A DNA stretch of 64,000 nt, taken from NCBI RefSeq assembly GCF_035046505.1, contig NC_089829.1, positions 4,076,001-4,140,000 on the forward strand, in the 5' to 3' direction. Below, in pieces: positions 12,962 through 25,700 of the stretch. The notes beneath the pieces were generated by a model, which made no database searches, was not told the DNA's origin, and worked only from the letters and a program-made list of their open reading frames with translations. How positions within the stretch are numbered: position 1 is the first letter of the stretch; each line of letters starts with the position of its first letter. The stretch is from Tiliqua scincoides (Eukaryota; Chordata; Lepidosauria; Squamata; Scincidae). The position numbers and the translations under genes are program-made.

Positions 12962-13626
12962 GTTTCCAGTCCCGGCTAATCCATGGCTGATGTCATGGAT
13001 GAGGACAGAAGGCGGCAGCTGCAGCGCTTCCACCCGGCGAGACCAAAGGAGCGGGACGAGGCAGGAGCAGCAGAGCTCCGAGTCATCGATCGCCAGGGGT
13101 TGCAAGAGGAGCTGTTGTATGGCTGGAGCTTTCTGCAGCCCCTGCGTTGGGGGCTCAGCAGCAGGTTCAGAGCGCCTGCCCCTTGCGCCACTGCACGGAA
13201 GAGGGAATTCTGGCAGGTGCAGCTCCACAGGGAAGGGTTCAAAAGCTGCCCCTGCCCACATTCCCTCTCCTTTGCCAGGGTCAGGTCAGGATGGAGGCTG
13301 CACTCTGTTGCCCCCTTTGCATGCTCACCCCCCCCAGCTGCATGGAGTGTGTAGTTCTCTGTCCTGGAGATCTCTTTCAGTTTGCCAAGATGTTCCTTTG
13401 CAGACTAGAACTGGCACCGCTGCACCACCCAGCAAGCCCAACTGGCCTGACCTGAATTTCATCCTTCCTCTGGGCCTGACCCACTTGTCATTACCCACAA
13501 GCCAGGACACCAAGCCTGCAGTTCTCCTATGCACTGGGAAGGAAGTCGTTCTTCGCAGTAAATGCACATAGACTAGAGCTAGGCAACAACAGCAATAAAT
13601 GACAAAAGTTTGGTAATGCCTTAGAG

Positions 13627-13991
13627 CAGTGTTTCTCAGTGGGTCAGGACCCACCAAGTGGGTCACGAGTGAATTTCAGGCGAATGAATGGGGATTCATT
13701 TCAATGTGTATTTTAATATATTAGACTTGATGCTACCATGGCATGTGACTGCATTATCAGCAACTGCTTAGAAGGGTTAGGAAGGTTTTTCTTTGTTTTA
13801 AATTTTAAACTTATTGTAAAATTTTATTTTGTTTGATCTGATTTTGTTGTTTGGGGTGTTAACATTTTTTCTGATTGATGATGTCACTTCTGGCTATGAC
13901 ATCACTTTGAAGTTAATGACATCACTTCTGGTGGGTCCCAACAGATTGTCCTTCAAAAAAGTGGGTCCCAACACTAAAAAGTTTACCACTG
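13627..13991. mobile_element. Non-autonomous hAT element, GGACCCAC family, copy 2
   Basis: Starts CAGTGTTTCTCAGTGGGTCA and ends GTTTACCACTG, flanked by CCTTAGAG and CTTTAGAG (7 of 8). It is inverted relative to the copy at 5046-5426 and lacks the palindromic repeat carried by that copy. Confidence 0.85.
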
Positions 13992-14064
13992 CTTTAGAGA
14001 CAAATGCATGACATAAACTTGAAGGTACCACAACACTGTTGCTTCTCCTTTGATGAATAAAGAG

Positions 14065-14645
14065 CCCAATACATGTCTACTCAGAAGTAAGTCCCATCAT
14101 AGTCAATGGGGCTTACTCCCAGAAAAGTGTGGTAGGATGATAGTCACAGGCTGCAATCCTATGTACACTTCCCTAAGAGTAAGCCCCATTAAAGCAAATG
14201 GGACTTACTTCTAAGAAGACAAGAGTAGGATTTTGGTCTAACTCACAGCTATCTATCTAAAGTTAACTTTTCAAAGAATGACTTTCTACAACATTTTTTT
14301 TTAATTTAAAACACCAAGAGGCACCTTGCAGAGGGTGGAGGAGGGGCACTTTATATGCTGATATAGCCTCATCCTTTGCAACTCTCTTTGGAAGGAAATC
14401 CTAAAATGTTCAGTGGGGCTTGCTTCCAAGTAAGAGTACGTGGGCTTGCAGCTTTGGTGGCTGAGAATGCATGCAAAAGTCTTCTCAGAAGTAAGTCCCA
14501 TTATAGACAGTTGGGCTTACTCCCAGGTAAGTGTGGGTAGAATAGGATAGTATAGGCCATCCTATCCACACTTTCCAGGGAGTAAGCCCCATTTAACTCA
14601 GTGGAACTTGCTTCTGAGTAGACGAGCATAGGATTGGGATTGTTA
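14065..14645. repeat. Cluster of short palindromic repeats
   Basis: At least four units lie close together (14065-14150, 14150-14240, 14470-14535, 14550-14645), plus a half unit near 14395-14450. Each holds AGTAAGTCCCAT / GGGCTTACTCCCAG arms and ends in TAGGATTG-like termini. The cluster ends about 200 bp before the DFFA promoter motifs. Confidence 0.75.
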
Positions 14646-14849
14646 ATTCATTAATTAGCTTCATTTTATTTTCCTTATAACACAGTGTTCCTTATAACAG
14701 TATTTTCCATATAACACAGTAACACAAAAGTGCAATGTCACTTTTTGATATGTAGAAAAATGTAAGTATAGTTGAGAGGGAGAAATTAATATGCATTTTT
14801 AACTTGAACACCACTGCATGAAAGTTCTACGTTTGAGCAAGTCGCAAGA

Positions 14850-14869
14850 ACTACACTTCCCAGCATGCC
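14850..14869 (+). promoter_or_regulatory. ZNF143-type promoter element, DFFA upstream, site 1
   Basis: ACTACACTTCCCAGCATGCC is one base from the ACTACAATTCCCAGCATGC core of the ZNF143/SBS motif found at many vertebrate TATA-less promoters. It lies about 160-180 bp upstream of the DFFA start codon. Confidence 0.7.
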
Positions 14870-14916
14870 ATGGGAGAGGAGGCGAGGCCAGAGTGCGGAA
14901 GGGACGCTGGGAAAGA

Positions 14917-14936
14917 ACCACATTTCCCAGTGTGCA
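14917..14936 (+). promoter_or_regulatory. ZNF143-type promoter element, DFFA upstream, site 2
   Basis: ACCACATTTCCCAGTGTGCA is a weaker match in the same orientation, 67 bp downstream of site 1 and about 95-110 bp before the DFFA ATG. Confidence 0.5.
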
Positions 14937-14956
14937 TAGGAGGAGTGCTCTGCTCC

Positions 14957-14962
14957 GATTGG
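14957..14962 (-). promoter_or_regulatory. CCAAT box (inverted), DFFA promoter
   Basis: GATTGG on the plus strand, i.e. CCAATC on the minus strand, about 70 bp upstream of the DFFA start codon. This is a typical NF-Y position and orientation. No TATA box is visible. Confidence 0.5.
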
Positions 14963-15028
14963 CTGCCTGCAGAGAGGGATAAGTGACAGTAGCCTTGCAG
15001 TGTTAGAGCCTGGAGCGTGGGGAAAGCG

Positions 15029-16690
15029 ATGGCGGCGGCTGGTTCTGGGCTGTCCCGGTTGAAGCAATGCCTGATCAGGCGGAATGGCCAGCAGGAGCAG
15101 CATGGGGTGGCAGCCTGCTCCCTCCAGGAGCTGCAGGGCAAAGGTGAGAAGCCTGGGAAGGGGTCTGTGGAGCTGTCACTGAAGGCTAGCTTGAGCTCCT
15201 CCTGGTGAAGCTTCCCCATCACAGCCCCTCCAGGGGGTGGAAGGGCTGCACCAGTTGGATTTCAGCCTGGGACAAGTTATTATAGGCAGGGGAGCCTTGC
15301 GCTGGAGAAGGTTGTAATCCTAGTGAATGCTAAAACAGTGTTTTCTCTCTGTGAGTCGGGACCCACTAGGTGGGTCGTGAGCCCATTTCAGGTGGGTCCC
15401 CATTCATTTCAGTATGTATTTTAATATATTATTATTATTTTATTATTACACAGCAGCAACTGTTACCCTGCACATGCCCGATCTCATCTGATCTCGAAAG
15501 CTAAGCAGGGTCAGGCCTGGTTAGTACTTGGATGGGAGACCGCCTGGAAGTACCAGGTGCTGTAGGCTTATACCATAGTCTTTCGAGACTGAAGGTTGCC
15601 AACCATTATTACACAGGCCTACAAAATTGAGGGTCAGAAAAGTTTTTCCCAAACTTTATGGCTGTTTGAAATGAATTTGGGGTGCCAATTCAAAAACTGG
15701 CGTCCGTTTTGCCCTGTCACGTCTAGTTTTGGAGATACAGTATAGCCTCATTAGTGAATGGTTCAAGCAGCTTCCTCCTGAGCAAGCCCTGGTGTAGGCT
15801 TCCTCTTGACAAAGCTGCTTGAACCGTTCACTAAAGAGGCTATGCCGTGTCTCCAAAATTAGACACAATAGGGCAAAATGGATGCCGTTTTTGGAATCAG
15901 CACCTCAAATAGACCTAGGAATTGGTGTTTAAGGAAGCAAAATGTGTGTTGGCCTGTGTTATTATTTACAGTATTTATATAGCACTTTTTGACAAAAAGT
16001 TCACACAAAGCGGTTTACAGAGAAAATCACATAACATATGGCTCCCTGTCCCAAAAGGGCTCACAGTCTAAAAAGATGCAAAAGAACACCTGCAGACAGC
16101 TACTAGAAAAGACACTGCTGGGATGAGGAGGGCCAGTTACTCTCCCCCTGCTAAAAAGAGGAGCACCCACTTGAAAAAGTGCCTCTTACCCAGTTAGCAG
16201 GGGTTAGGCTTGATGCTACCCTGGTATGTGACTGCATTGAGGGAAATGTGACAGACCTGTACTTTTAACAAGCTACTATGTATATTCTTTTAACAATGAT
16301 AGTAAGGTGCCTAGGATAGTTAAAAACATTCCTGTTTGATGATGTCACTTCTGGTCATGACATCACTTCCAGTGGGCCCTGACAGATTCTCATTCTAAAA
16401 AGTGGGTCCTGGTGCTAAATGTGTGAGAACGATTGCACTAGAAGGTATGAGGTAATTCATGGGTAACTTAAGACTGGTTCGAAACAGCCAGTTTTAGGCT
16501 GTAATCTATGAGAGTAAGACTCACAGGAGGGGGGGGAGAATTTCCTTCCCAGTAGACATGCCATGAGACATGCCATAAAACTGCCATGTTGAGCAAGTGC
16601 AGGACAGTTGTGTGTTTTTTTCAGACAATATACAGACAGTGTAAGACTGAAGTATCTTTTTTTCTAATGAATCAGAATTCTCATTGCTGC

Positions 16691-16724
<34 letters not shown>

Positions 16725-19700
16725 AGTGTTTATATACCGCTTTTCAGCAGAAAGTTCACAAAGTGGTTTACAAAGAAGAATCAAATAACTAAGAGCCCAG
16801 TCCTGAGCTACCTAGGTTGCAGCTGCAGCAGCACCGAAAATGGCTGCCACCACATCCTGTGCATCCAAGACTGCACCTTGGGAGAAGACTTTCATCCCCT
16901 TCCCCCCGGGTAAAGGGAGTAGCCCCACAATGGGGCTACTGATTCACCACCAATATTTTAAAATGTTGAAAAGGTAAAAGCCTTTGTGTCAGGCGGTGAG
17001 CCCAACACAGAGGCTTTGGATCCGGTGGAGCATAAGTTCTCTAGACCAAGTTTGGAAAGGGAATTTGGCAAAACAGGTACAGGAAGTACCTAGAGGAATC
17101 ATAATGCTTGTACAGTATACCATAGCAGCATTTGGAATACTGTCTGGTCTTGGTCATTGCAATTGAAAAAGGATATTACTGTATTGTTAGAAAAGGGCAA
17201 CCAGAATGGAGAGTTGTCTGTCTTAACCTGTAGATTGACCTTTGACAACCTGGATGCAGCGTATAGAGCAGGGGTCTCCAAACGTTTTGGCCAGAGGGCC
17301 ACATCAAATATCTGGCATGGTGTTGAGGACCAGAAAAAACATTTAAATATAAAATTTAAATAAATAAATATGAGATGGAACATAGATGAGTGAGTAAATG
17401 AATGAATGGGCTCATTTATTCAACATCTCTGGCCCCCAGAAGACCCTCTAGACACAATCAGAGCATGTTCAGTTGAGTGGGCCAGAGGCTTTCAGGGGAC
17501 AAGAGGTTGGCTGCAGGCCGGAAAGAGGCTTGCTGTGGGCCACATCTGGCCCCCGGGCCAGGGTTTGGAGACTGCTGGTATAGAGGAACCATGACCAATT
17601 GTTGTTTAGAGTCTTGAAGATTAGGCATAGGAAGAACCTTCAGGTGATCTGAAGTCTGGGAGCTGACAGGGGCAACCTCCAGTTATATAAATATATGCGG
17701 CTGCCTTGAATATAGTTAAACTAGCCAATGATGTTGTGGTAAACTACACCCCTGTGTCTAGCTCTGTACTACTGTGACTGATAGCAGTTCTTCAAGGTTT
17801 CAGGCAGAGGTCTTCCTCATCAACATCTACCTAACTGGAGATGTCAGAAATTGAACCTGGTGCCTTCTAGGTGTAAAATCACTGAACTGCCTACTCTACC
17901 TGGCAGATGATCTTCAGTTTTCATACAGAGGTCTTTCCTGGCCTTACAGTAAGAATTGGAGAGGCAGGAACTTAAAAAGGGAGAAACTACCTGGGATGTT
18001 CTGCATGCAAATAATGTGCTGTACCACTGAGCAGTGCTCAAGTCTGGCCCAAAATGTAAGCCATGCAGCTGGTTGCTTGAAGCAAGTTTATAAGCGACTG
18101 GCACAAAATTGCCTGCAGTGACACAGAGGATTACACTGGGGCACACCAGACTTGCAGCCTGCTCTTATGCAAAGCTAAGCATACTGGAGCCCATTGAAAT
18201 TAATTCTGCAGAGGGTAAATGTGTTCAATCGCATCCCAGAATTCCTTCCCACTTCATTATTTAAATAGCACCCTAAGGGCCTAATCATACCCAACTTTCC
18301 AGCATTGGTACAGCCATGCCAGTGAGGTGTGTGCTGCATCCTGCAGTTGTGGGAGGGAGTCGTGGAGGCCTCCTGAAGGTAAGCGAACATTTGTTATATC
18401 TGGACTGCACTGTGGCTGCATTGGCACTGGACAGTTGGATAGGATTAGGCCCTAAGTGTGCATGGCACTTGGCAACAGATTAGATTGTCATTTTAGATCA
18501 GGACTCTCTAAACCCCAGTCCTGGGGCCGGATCCATGGTTTGAAAAAAGCTCTTCTCCTTCCCCAAGAGCAGTTCTTACCATTATGCTGCTGTACCACTT
18601 ATTTTCCCTCTCACAGGGAAATGCACAGGACTGCACAGGGATGTTCCACAACATCCTGCTGCACAGCTTGTTGGGATGCTAGACAATAGACATCACTGCC
18701 CAGACATCACTGTCCCTGTGGAGTGGCGCAGTGGCGGAACAGTAAGCACTGGTTGGAACTGGTAGGGTTTTTCCCAGACACAGTGGTCTCTGCTATTTGG
18801 AGACCACTCCTTCACCTTCACCTTCAACTCCAAGAGGGTTTCACTCTAAAATGCAACTAAGGGGAGACAACAGGGGGAAAGGAATGAACTGGGGGAAGGA
18901 GTCGGCAGTGGAAGAATATGTAATTATTTCAGTCTTGGTTCTGTTGCCAGAGATTCTGGGATGCGGCTTTGACATCATGTGGTGCCACCTCTTAGAAAGG
19001 GAGAAACCATGTTGCAGGAGACAAGGAAGACTGGGCAGTGGGAATAAAGATCTTACAGGAGGAGAAAACTGCACAGCCAGACTTGAACAGGAAGGGGAAA
19101 GGTGGACTAACTAGATTTCTGCTGCTTAAAGGCTGCAGGGCGATACTTGTGTTCAAGGCTAATTGCATTAAGGAATTACATGCTCCAGTAGAGTGGGGAA
19201 GGGGGGCAACCCCAGGTAAACCTGTATCAACTGTGACAGATGCACCAAATCTGAGCAATTTCTTTAAAGCCTCCTGAGAATGCTCTCGCCTTGTGACTGC
19301 ACAGGTGACTCAGGGCACCAGCAACTTGTGTGATCCGTCAATCCTGTTGGCCTCGCTTACAAGCACTGCAAATGTTGGCTGACAAGCTGTCTTTCATACA
19401 AGAGACTAATTCCTGCTTTACAGGAGAGGTGTTTGGGCCTCAGGCTAAGAATTCCACAAAAGTTACTAGACCCCACCCAGGAGGTTTACTATGTGTCTTA
19501 AGTCATTTGCAGTACACGTTCTGAAAGGAAGGAGAGAAGAACGGTTTCACTTACAAAAATTTTCCAGCATGCCGCAGTGCTGCATGGAGCGAACCATGCC
19601 ATGGGTGCTCACCCCAGCTGAGAGGCTGTTTACAAGCTTGCCTTGACGATTTTATAATTTAGCAAAAAGATTCCTCCACTACCACTGTTGTCGTTACTGT

Positions 19701-22700
19701 CTTCACCTTTAGTGTAGCGCCACCCATACAGGGGCAGAAAACAGAGGCTGATGTGAGCACTGGCCTGCAAACACGCAAGACAGAAGAATGGAGACTGCCT
19801 GGAGGCCCACTTTACCTTTCCCAACATGCACTGTTAAAACTAGAAGCCAATTCCTACCCCGAAAATCATAATTAACATTTATATAGCACTTTCTCATGTT
19901 CAAAGCACCCCATGTACATCGCTTTGATGTTGTTCCACAACAACACTGTAGGTGTTATTATTCCCATGCTGCAGATGGGAAAGTCTAAGGGTGAGAGGGA
20001 GTGCCTGACCCAAGGCCAGCAAGACAGCTATATAGGGCAGAGGAAAGGTTCAAATTGGGAAAATCCTGCTTGGCTGCTCATTCTCTTACAACCCAAACCT
20101 AACCTGAAACAGCTGGGCTGAGTGGCCTACCCCATATCTCACGCAGGTTAGGAGCAGGCTGGAGGTCTCCTCGGAGTAAGGGGATATTTGTCTCCTTACC
20201 CCATGTAATACTCCAGCCTGCCCAATGAGGTTACTCGGATCTCCACCAGCTAATTTGCTGGCACAAGTCTGAGAAGCCCCTTGTAGGGATTGCAGGTGTA
20301 GGAAGGAGGATAAGACATGGTAGAGGCCTACACCCCTCCTGAACCTGTCCCTCCACCTGCCCCATACCTCCCTCCCTGCCTCTGTCCCCTTGGCCTCTCT
20401 CCTACACCGCTTAGCAATCTCCTCCACAGGCAGACAGAGATCAGGATGCAGGCCAGAACAGGCCTTTCCTCCAGCACTGCTTGCTCTAGAGTAGTTGCAA
20501 ACTTGCTTTGCAGCACATCGCTGTGCTAACAGAAGTGGATATCAGGATTGCACTGTTAGACTGCAATAGTCAGAACTTTATTTGACCAGATGTGCTCAGT
20601 TGATGGTCATCCTGAGATTTTAGTCATAAGAATCCAGTGTGATAGTTTCTGAAGTTAGAAACTCATGTGTTGTTTTTTTTTTTTGCATATCTCAAAATGT
20701 GTTTTAAGGGCGCATGCAGGGAAACTATTCTGCAAAATGGGTATCAAAGAAACGATGTGTAGAAACAGTATCTGCAGTTGGAGGAAGACTTTCTGCCTTG
20801 TCACTGCACCTCTTACCTTTTCCTCAGCCTGTGACCTCCTAGCAATTGACAAGGCCTCAAAACCCATTACTTTGGTCTTAGCTGAAGATGGAACCATTGT
20901 GGATGACGAAGACTATTTCCTCTGCCTGCCACCGAACACCAAATTTGTGGCCCTGGCAAAGGATGAGAAGTGGGCTAGCAGCAATATCGGTAGGCGTATG
21001 CATGGTGGAGCTGTACCACTTTGGGGAGGGTGGTGGGAATACACCCTGCTACCACATCCCACCCCCACCCCCTCCTTTGAGAAAAATAGCAACTGGTGTG
21101 AAGGATGCAAATTAAAAACACAGTATTTGTGGCTATCCTTCTTGCATAATTTATTCTGCATGTTGGGGAAAGACCATGAATTCTGCATGGTGCTGAAACA
21201 CAAGCCACTGGAAGTCCGTCTATCGCCTTCATTTGGCTTCTAAGATTGCCCTTGCCAGTGTCCAAATTTAAATCTTCATGCAGTCTATTTTCACAGGGCA
21301 GCTTCTCTTGCCTTCCTCAGCTGAAGCCACAGCCCTTATTCTTGCTACAAGCAGCCTTTGTTGGTCCCCTCCACTACTCTCCAGCTGACAATTTTTTATT
21401 TCTACAGCAGATCTCCTTGTCCTTAGTTGCTTTGCCTTTTATAAACTGTTAAGGTGATCTGACACCTGATATCCCTGCATAGAAGGCAGCAAGCCTGCTT
21501 CCCACCCCCTTCCATTTCTCCTTTACATGGTCCTAAAGAAAACAGGAAGTATGGGAATGTCACACTGGGAATGTCTCACACTTCCTGTTTTGTTTAAAGG
21601 GACCATGTGAAGGAGAAAGGGAAGAGGTAGGAAGAAGGCCTGCTGCCTTCTGATTTGCTTGAGTGGGAAGTGGATTAGAATGGCTCAATCTGTGGTGGAC
21701 TTCAGGGAGGCGGCAGCAGTTTTGGGGTGAAAAGTACCCCAAGTCTTTTTGCCACACTCTGCAGCTGAGTGTCAGCTGCAATAGTTGCTTTGCCCTTGCT
21801 CTTAGACCACCCCTGTTGCCAGATACGTGTGTTTCACGCTTATGACTCCATGTAAGCAGTAGCAACAAAATCAGTAATAAGTCTCTTGCCACTTGGAAGA
21901 CTTGACACTTCACTGTGAATTGGGAATGTTTTCATGGCATAAATCATTTAAATCTGCAAAGCACCAGAAGACACTTTGTCAACCTCACTCATGACTGTGC
22001 CTCTTTCAGATGGGGGCACAGCTTGGCTCGAGAGAGAGATCACAGAAGTTGATGGAGCAGATGGTGACAAAGAAAAGTGGAAATGCCTCGCCAGACAGCT
22101 GAAGGATGATCTTTCCACCATCATCTTAATGTCTGAGGAAGATCTCCAGGTACAGAAAGGAATGATGGGAGAATAACAGCAGTATTTTGCTGTTTTCCTG
22201 CCATCAAGTTGGGCAAAGAATAAAATAGGGTGGCATATTCATGTTTTCTGGAACAAAGCACAGTGGTTGGAACTTTTGTTTTACATGCAGGAATCAACTG
22301 TTGTGTAGCTCAGTGTACCCAGAATTCCCACAGAATCCAGTGGGGCTTATTCCCAAGGAAGAGTGCATTGGATTACCCCAAGTGTAAATTGGGGTTGGGA
22401 GAGAGTCCTCTTATAACCCTTTGTATGTAACAGATTGGTCTGGGGCTGTAGTTTCATGCATGAGGCTCCAGGTCCAAACCTTGACAGCATTTCAAGAGCT
22501 GGGAAAGATTGCTGTCTGAAACCCTGGAGAGACACAGCCAATCAGTGTCAGCCTGGATAGATCAGTGATATTCACATGAAAGTAACACAGGCACAGATCC
22601 TGTGTCTGATCTGCAACACCTGGTATAAGAAGGTACACTGCCTTGGGACATGGAGGATTAATCTAGTTATCATAGCCAATCGCCTTGGAGAGGTCCTATC

Positions 22701-25700
22701 CTGTGTGAAAAAGGATTTTTGTGTCAGGTTTGAAATGTTGAAAATTGGGGCAAGAAATTGAAAGGGGCAAGGAAAAAATAAGTCTGTATTTTGCTGATGT
22801 GGGCGATGAAAAAAACTGGGGCCCAAAGCATGTTGGGGTCCAATTGAACTCTGCATGTGGGGTTTGTTCTTTGCTTTGATTAGCAGCAAGAAGGGGTGGG
22901 AGCTCAGTTTTGCATATAGAAGGTCCAGATTCAATCTACAGCATCTTTCAGTAGGGCAGAGAAAGACCTCATCTGAATCTTGGTGAGTTAATGCCAGTCA
23001 GTGTAAACCAGCATTTCTCAACCAGTGGTACTCAAGGTGGTGCTCTGTGGTACATGTGGGGCCCCAGACCCTCTCTGTCTGGCAGTGAGACCATCAGCAT
23101 GACAATCAGTGGTAGGAGGTTCGGTCCAATGGGCAGGGCTTCAGCATGCACTGTTCATGTGCTGGGAAAAGCTCTCCTCGCCACTGTGAGTCCCATATTG
23201 GTGTCTGTTTGGCCTCCCAATCCAGAAATAAGTGGCGATGACATCATTGCCAGTTACTTCTGATGGTACTTCCAATAGGTGGACGATGCAAAGTGGTGCA
23301 GCAGGAGACAAACGTTGAGAAACACTCGTGTAGACAATAGTAAGCTAGATAGACCAATGCTCTTACTCCATGCAACCGTTTCTTAAGTCCTTCACCTTTA
23401 CTACAATGAGATTCCTCTGTTACATTCTAGGCACTCATCGATGCACCATGCCCAGATTTAGCCCAGGAACTTGCTGAGAACCAACCCAAAATCCAGACTC
23501 TCCAGGACACCCTCCAGCAGGTTCTGGACAGGCGGGAAGAGGAACGTCAGTCCCGGCAGCTTCTGGAACTCTACTTACAGGCTTTGAAAAATGAGGACCA
23601 CATTGTACCCAAGGCAGAAGGTAATGAGGTTGTTGGACTGAAGTCTGACCAAGTGTCTTGAGAAGCCTTGTTGCAACTATTAAGCTATTTCTTGGAGCAG
23701 CCGTTATTTCATTTGTTTGGAACTGGAGTTACACAGTTGTTACTGTTCACATTTTGTGCAGCACCAGGAATAAGCTAAGGAGGGGCCATAGTGAAACCAT
23801 AAAGAACATGTTTTGCATGAACATTCAACCCTCAGGTAGCAAGCTTGGAAAATATTTTCCTGCTTGATACCTGAAGAGTTGCTATGAGTGAGGTTAGACA
23901 GCACTGAGCTTGATGCACCAGTGGTCAGTGTGAGGTGCTCTACATGGCATAGATCAGCCCTTATGAGGTTTACAGTTTAAGCTGGAGGTGGACAGAAGAG
24001 AAAGTTGATTTCAGGGGCTACCACTGAAAATGATTTGGAAGTTGCAATTAGTGCAGAATGTGGCAGCTCAGTTGCCCACTGGGGCTCAGCATGTGGAATC
24101 TGCCATGCCATTGCTCTGGCAGCTACACTGGCTGCCCATTCCTTTCCAAGCCCAATTCGAGATGTTGGTGATGACCTTTAAAGCCCTATATGGCAAAGGA
24201 CTGGGATATCTCAAGGACCGCCTTCCTCCGTATATTCCTGCTCATCCCCTGAGGTCATCAGAGAGGGCCCTTCTCAGGATACCACCACCATCTGAAGCTG
24301 GGGGATGGCAGCAAGGTGTAGGGCCTTCTTGGTTGTGGCATCATGCTTCTGGAACCAGCTGCCAGAACATCTCAGAGCAGCATCTTCAGTATATGGTTTC
24401 TGGCAGGGTTTGATGACCTATCTATTTCAGCTGGCCTTTGGGGAGGGAGGAACTTCCTAGGGACCCCTTAATTCTTAGGTTTTAATTTTTATGATGCTAT
24501 CAATTTTATGTTTTTCTATTGTAACTTTTAAATGATATGGTTTTTTAATCTTGTATTTTGTTGTTTTTATGTGATGTATTCTACTGTACACTGTTTTGAG
24601 TATCAGAAAAGCAGTATAAAAATCCCTTAAGTAAATAAAATAAATAAATTTGGGATTTACTGATAGATATCTGCTGGATTGGTAGTAGCCAGGCAAGGGT
24701 GTCAAACTTTTCATTTGTTTCACAATAGCAAGTAAAATTGTGATTTAAAAAAAAAAATCTGCCATGTCTCTCTGTCTTTTACTTGCTTGTTTGGTGTCCT
24801 TATCTGTAAAATGTATTAATTGGTAGCCTTTTGACTAGATGTGTGTAAAACTTTGCTAGCTGGCTTTTAGAATCCTTGAGCTGAACCATCACAGGGCTAT
24901 TTGATGCATCAATTACAGGATAGTTGTACCAACATTTTAAAGGGAAATTTAGACTTAATTTCAAAGTTCCTCTTTAGGTAAAATAACTGAGGAATTTCAG
25001 AGATGTCAGAAGATTTTCCAGTGAGGTTGGATATATTCTTCAGGGGGCTTTGCATATTCTTTTCTTAAAGCACACTTTCTGGGTTATTGTCTAGAACCGG
25101 AAGAAACTGCCATGGAAGGAACAGATATGGTTGACATCGGGAGCAGCAGTGGAGGTGCTGGAACTGCAATTCCGCTCAGTAGTCAGATCTTGACCATGCT
25201 CAAACAGAAGCCAGCCCCAGAAATCAGCCTGGCCAGTCAGGACTTAGAGGTGAGTAAAAACAAGGGTTTCTTCCCTACAAAGAAAGGCTAAAGCGTTTGG
25301 AGACTTTTAGTTTAGAAAAGGAAACAAATACTGAAGTGGGACATGGTAGCAGATGAGCAAGCCCCCCCTTCCCCAATTGCACCTTCCATTCATCATTTGA
25401 GGTCCTGTTCTGTGTCGCACTTCCTACAGAAGTGTGGCTGGTTGTGACAAAATCTTTTCAGTAGGTTGTGGAATTCCCTTTCCTGCGTGGTCTAAGTGGC
25501 TCCATCACTAATTAAATGAGCAGCAAAGATCTTTCTCTTTGGGGGGGAGGCTTTTTTTAATAGCCAGGCTCTGTGGTCTGTAGCGTTACATTCGTTCTTA
25601 ATGCAGGGGGGTCCTGCATCCATGGATACGGGATCCACAGTTAGCAGGGCACACCTGTATATGCAACATTGGGCAGAAATAGCTTAATCACCCCCAGCAC

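Larger units (their letters stand above)
12962..14849. other. PEX14-DFFA intergenic region, PEX14 side
   Basis: GC-rich DNA at 12962-13350 probably carries the PEX14 promoter. The rest is repeats: a hairpin fragment related to the hAT element at 11457-11670 (13204-13272), a complete hAT element (13627-13991) and several copies of the short palindromic repeat. The 203-codon plus-strand ORF at 12960-13571 overlaps PEX14 exon 1 antisense and shows no recognisable domain. Confidence 0.6.
15336..16435. mobile_element. hAT element, GGACCCAC family, with nested insertions
   Basis: Starts CAGTGTTTTCTCTCTGTGAG and ends GTGTGAGAACGATTG. Flanks TGCTAAAA / CACTAGAA agree at 5 of 8. Its core halves match the copies at 13627 and 5046. 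It is stretched to 1.1 kb by a 5S-SINE (15454-15604), a hairpin MITE (15675-15910) and a repeat fragment (15959-16200), so it is older than all three. It lies in DFFA intron 1. Confidence 0.75.

Noticed and set aside
12960-13571. 203-codon plus-strand ORF next to PEX14 exon 1
   Set aside because: GC-rich DNA with open frames on both strands; no domain and no splice support. It is antisense to PEX14 exon 1 at its start.
15460-15569. A 5S ribosomal RNA gene
   Set aside because: 5S-like over most of its length, but the 5' end is changed, a LINE tail is attached, and a 12-bp target duplication flanks it, so it is a SINE.
20665-21243. 192-codon plus-strand ORF
   Set aside because: It is DFFA exon 2 read through both splice sites into intron sequence.
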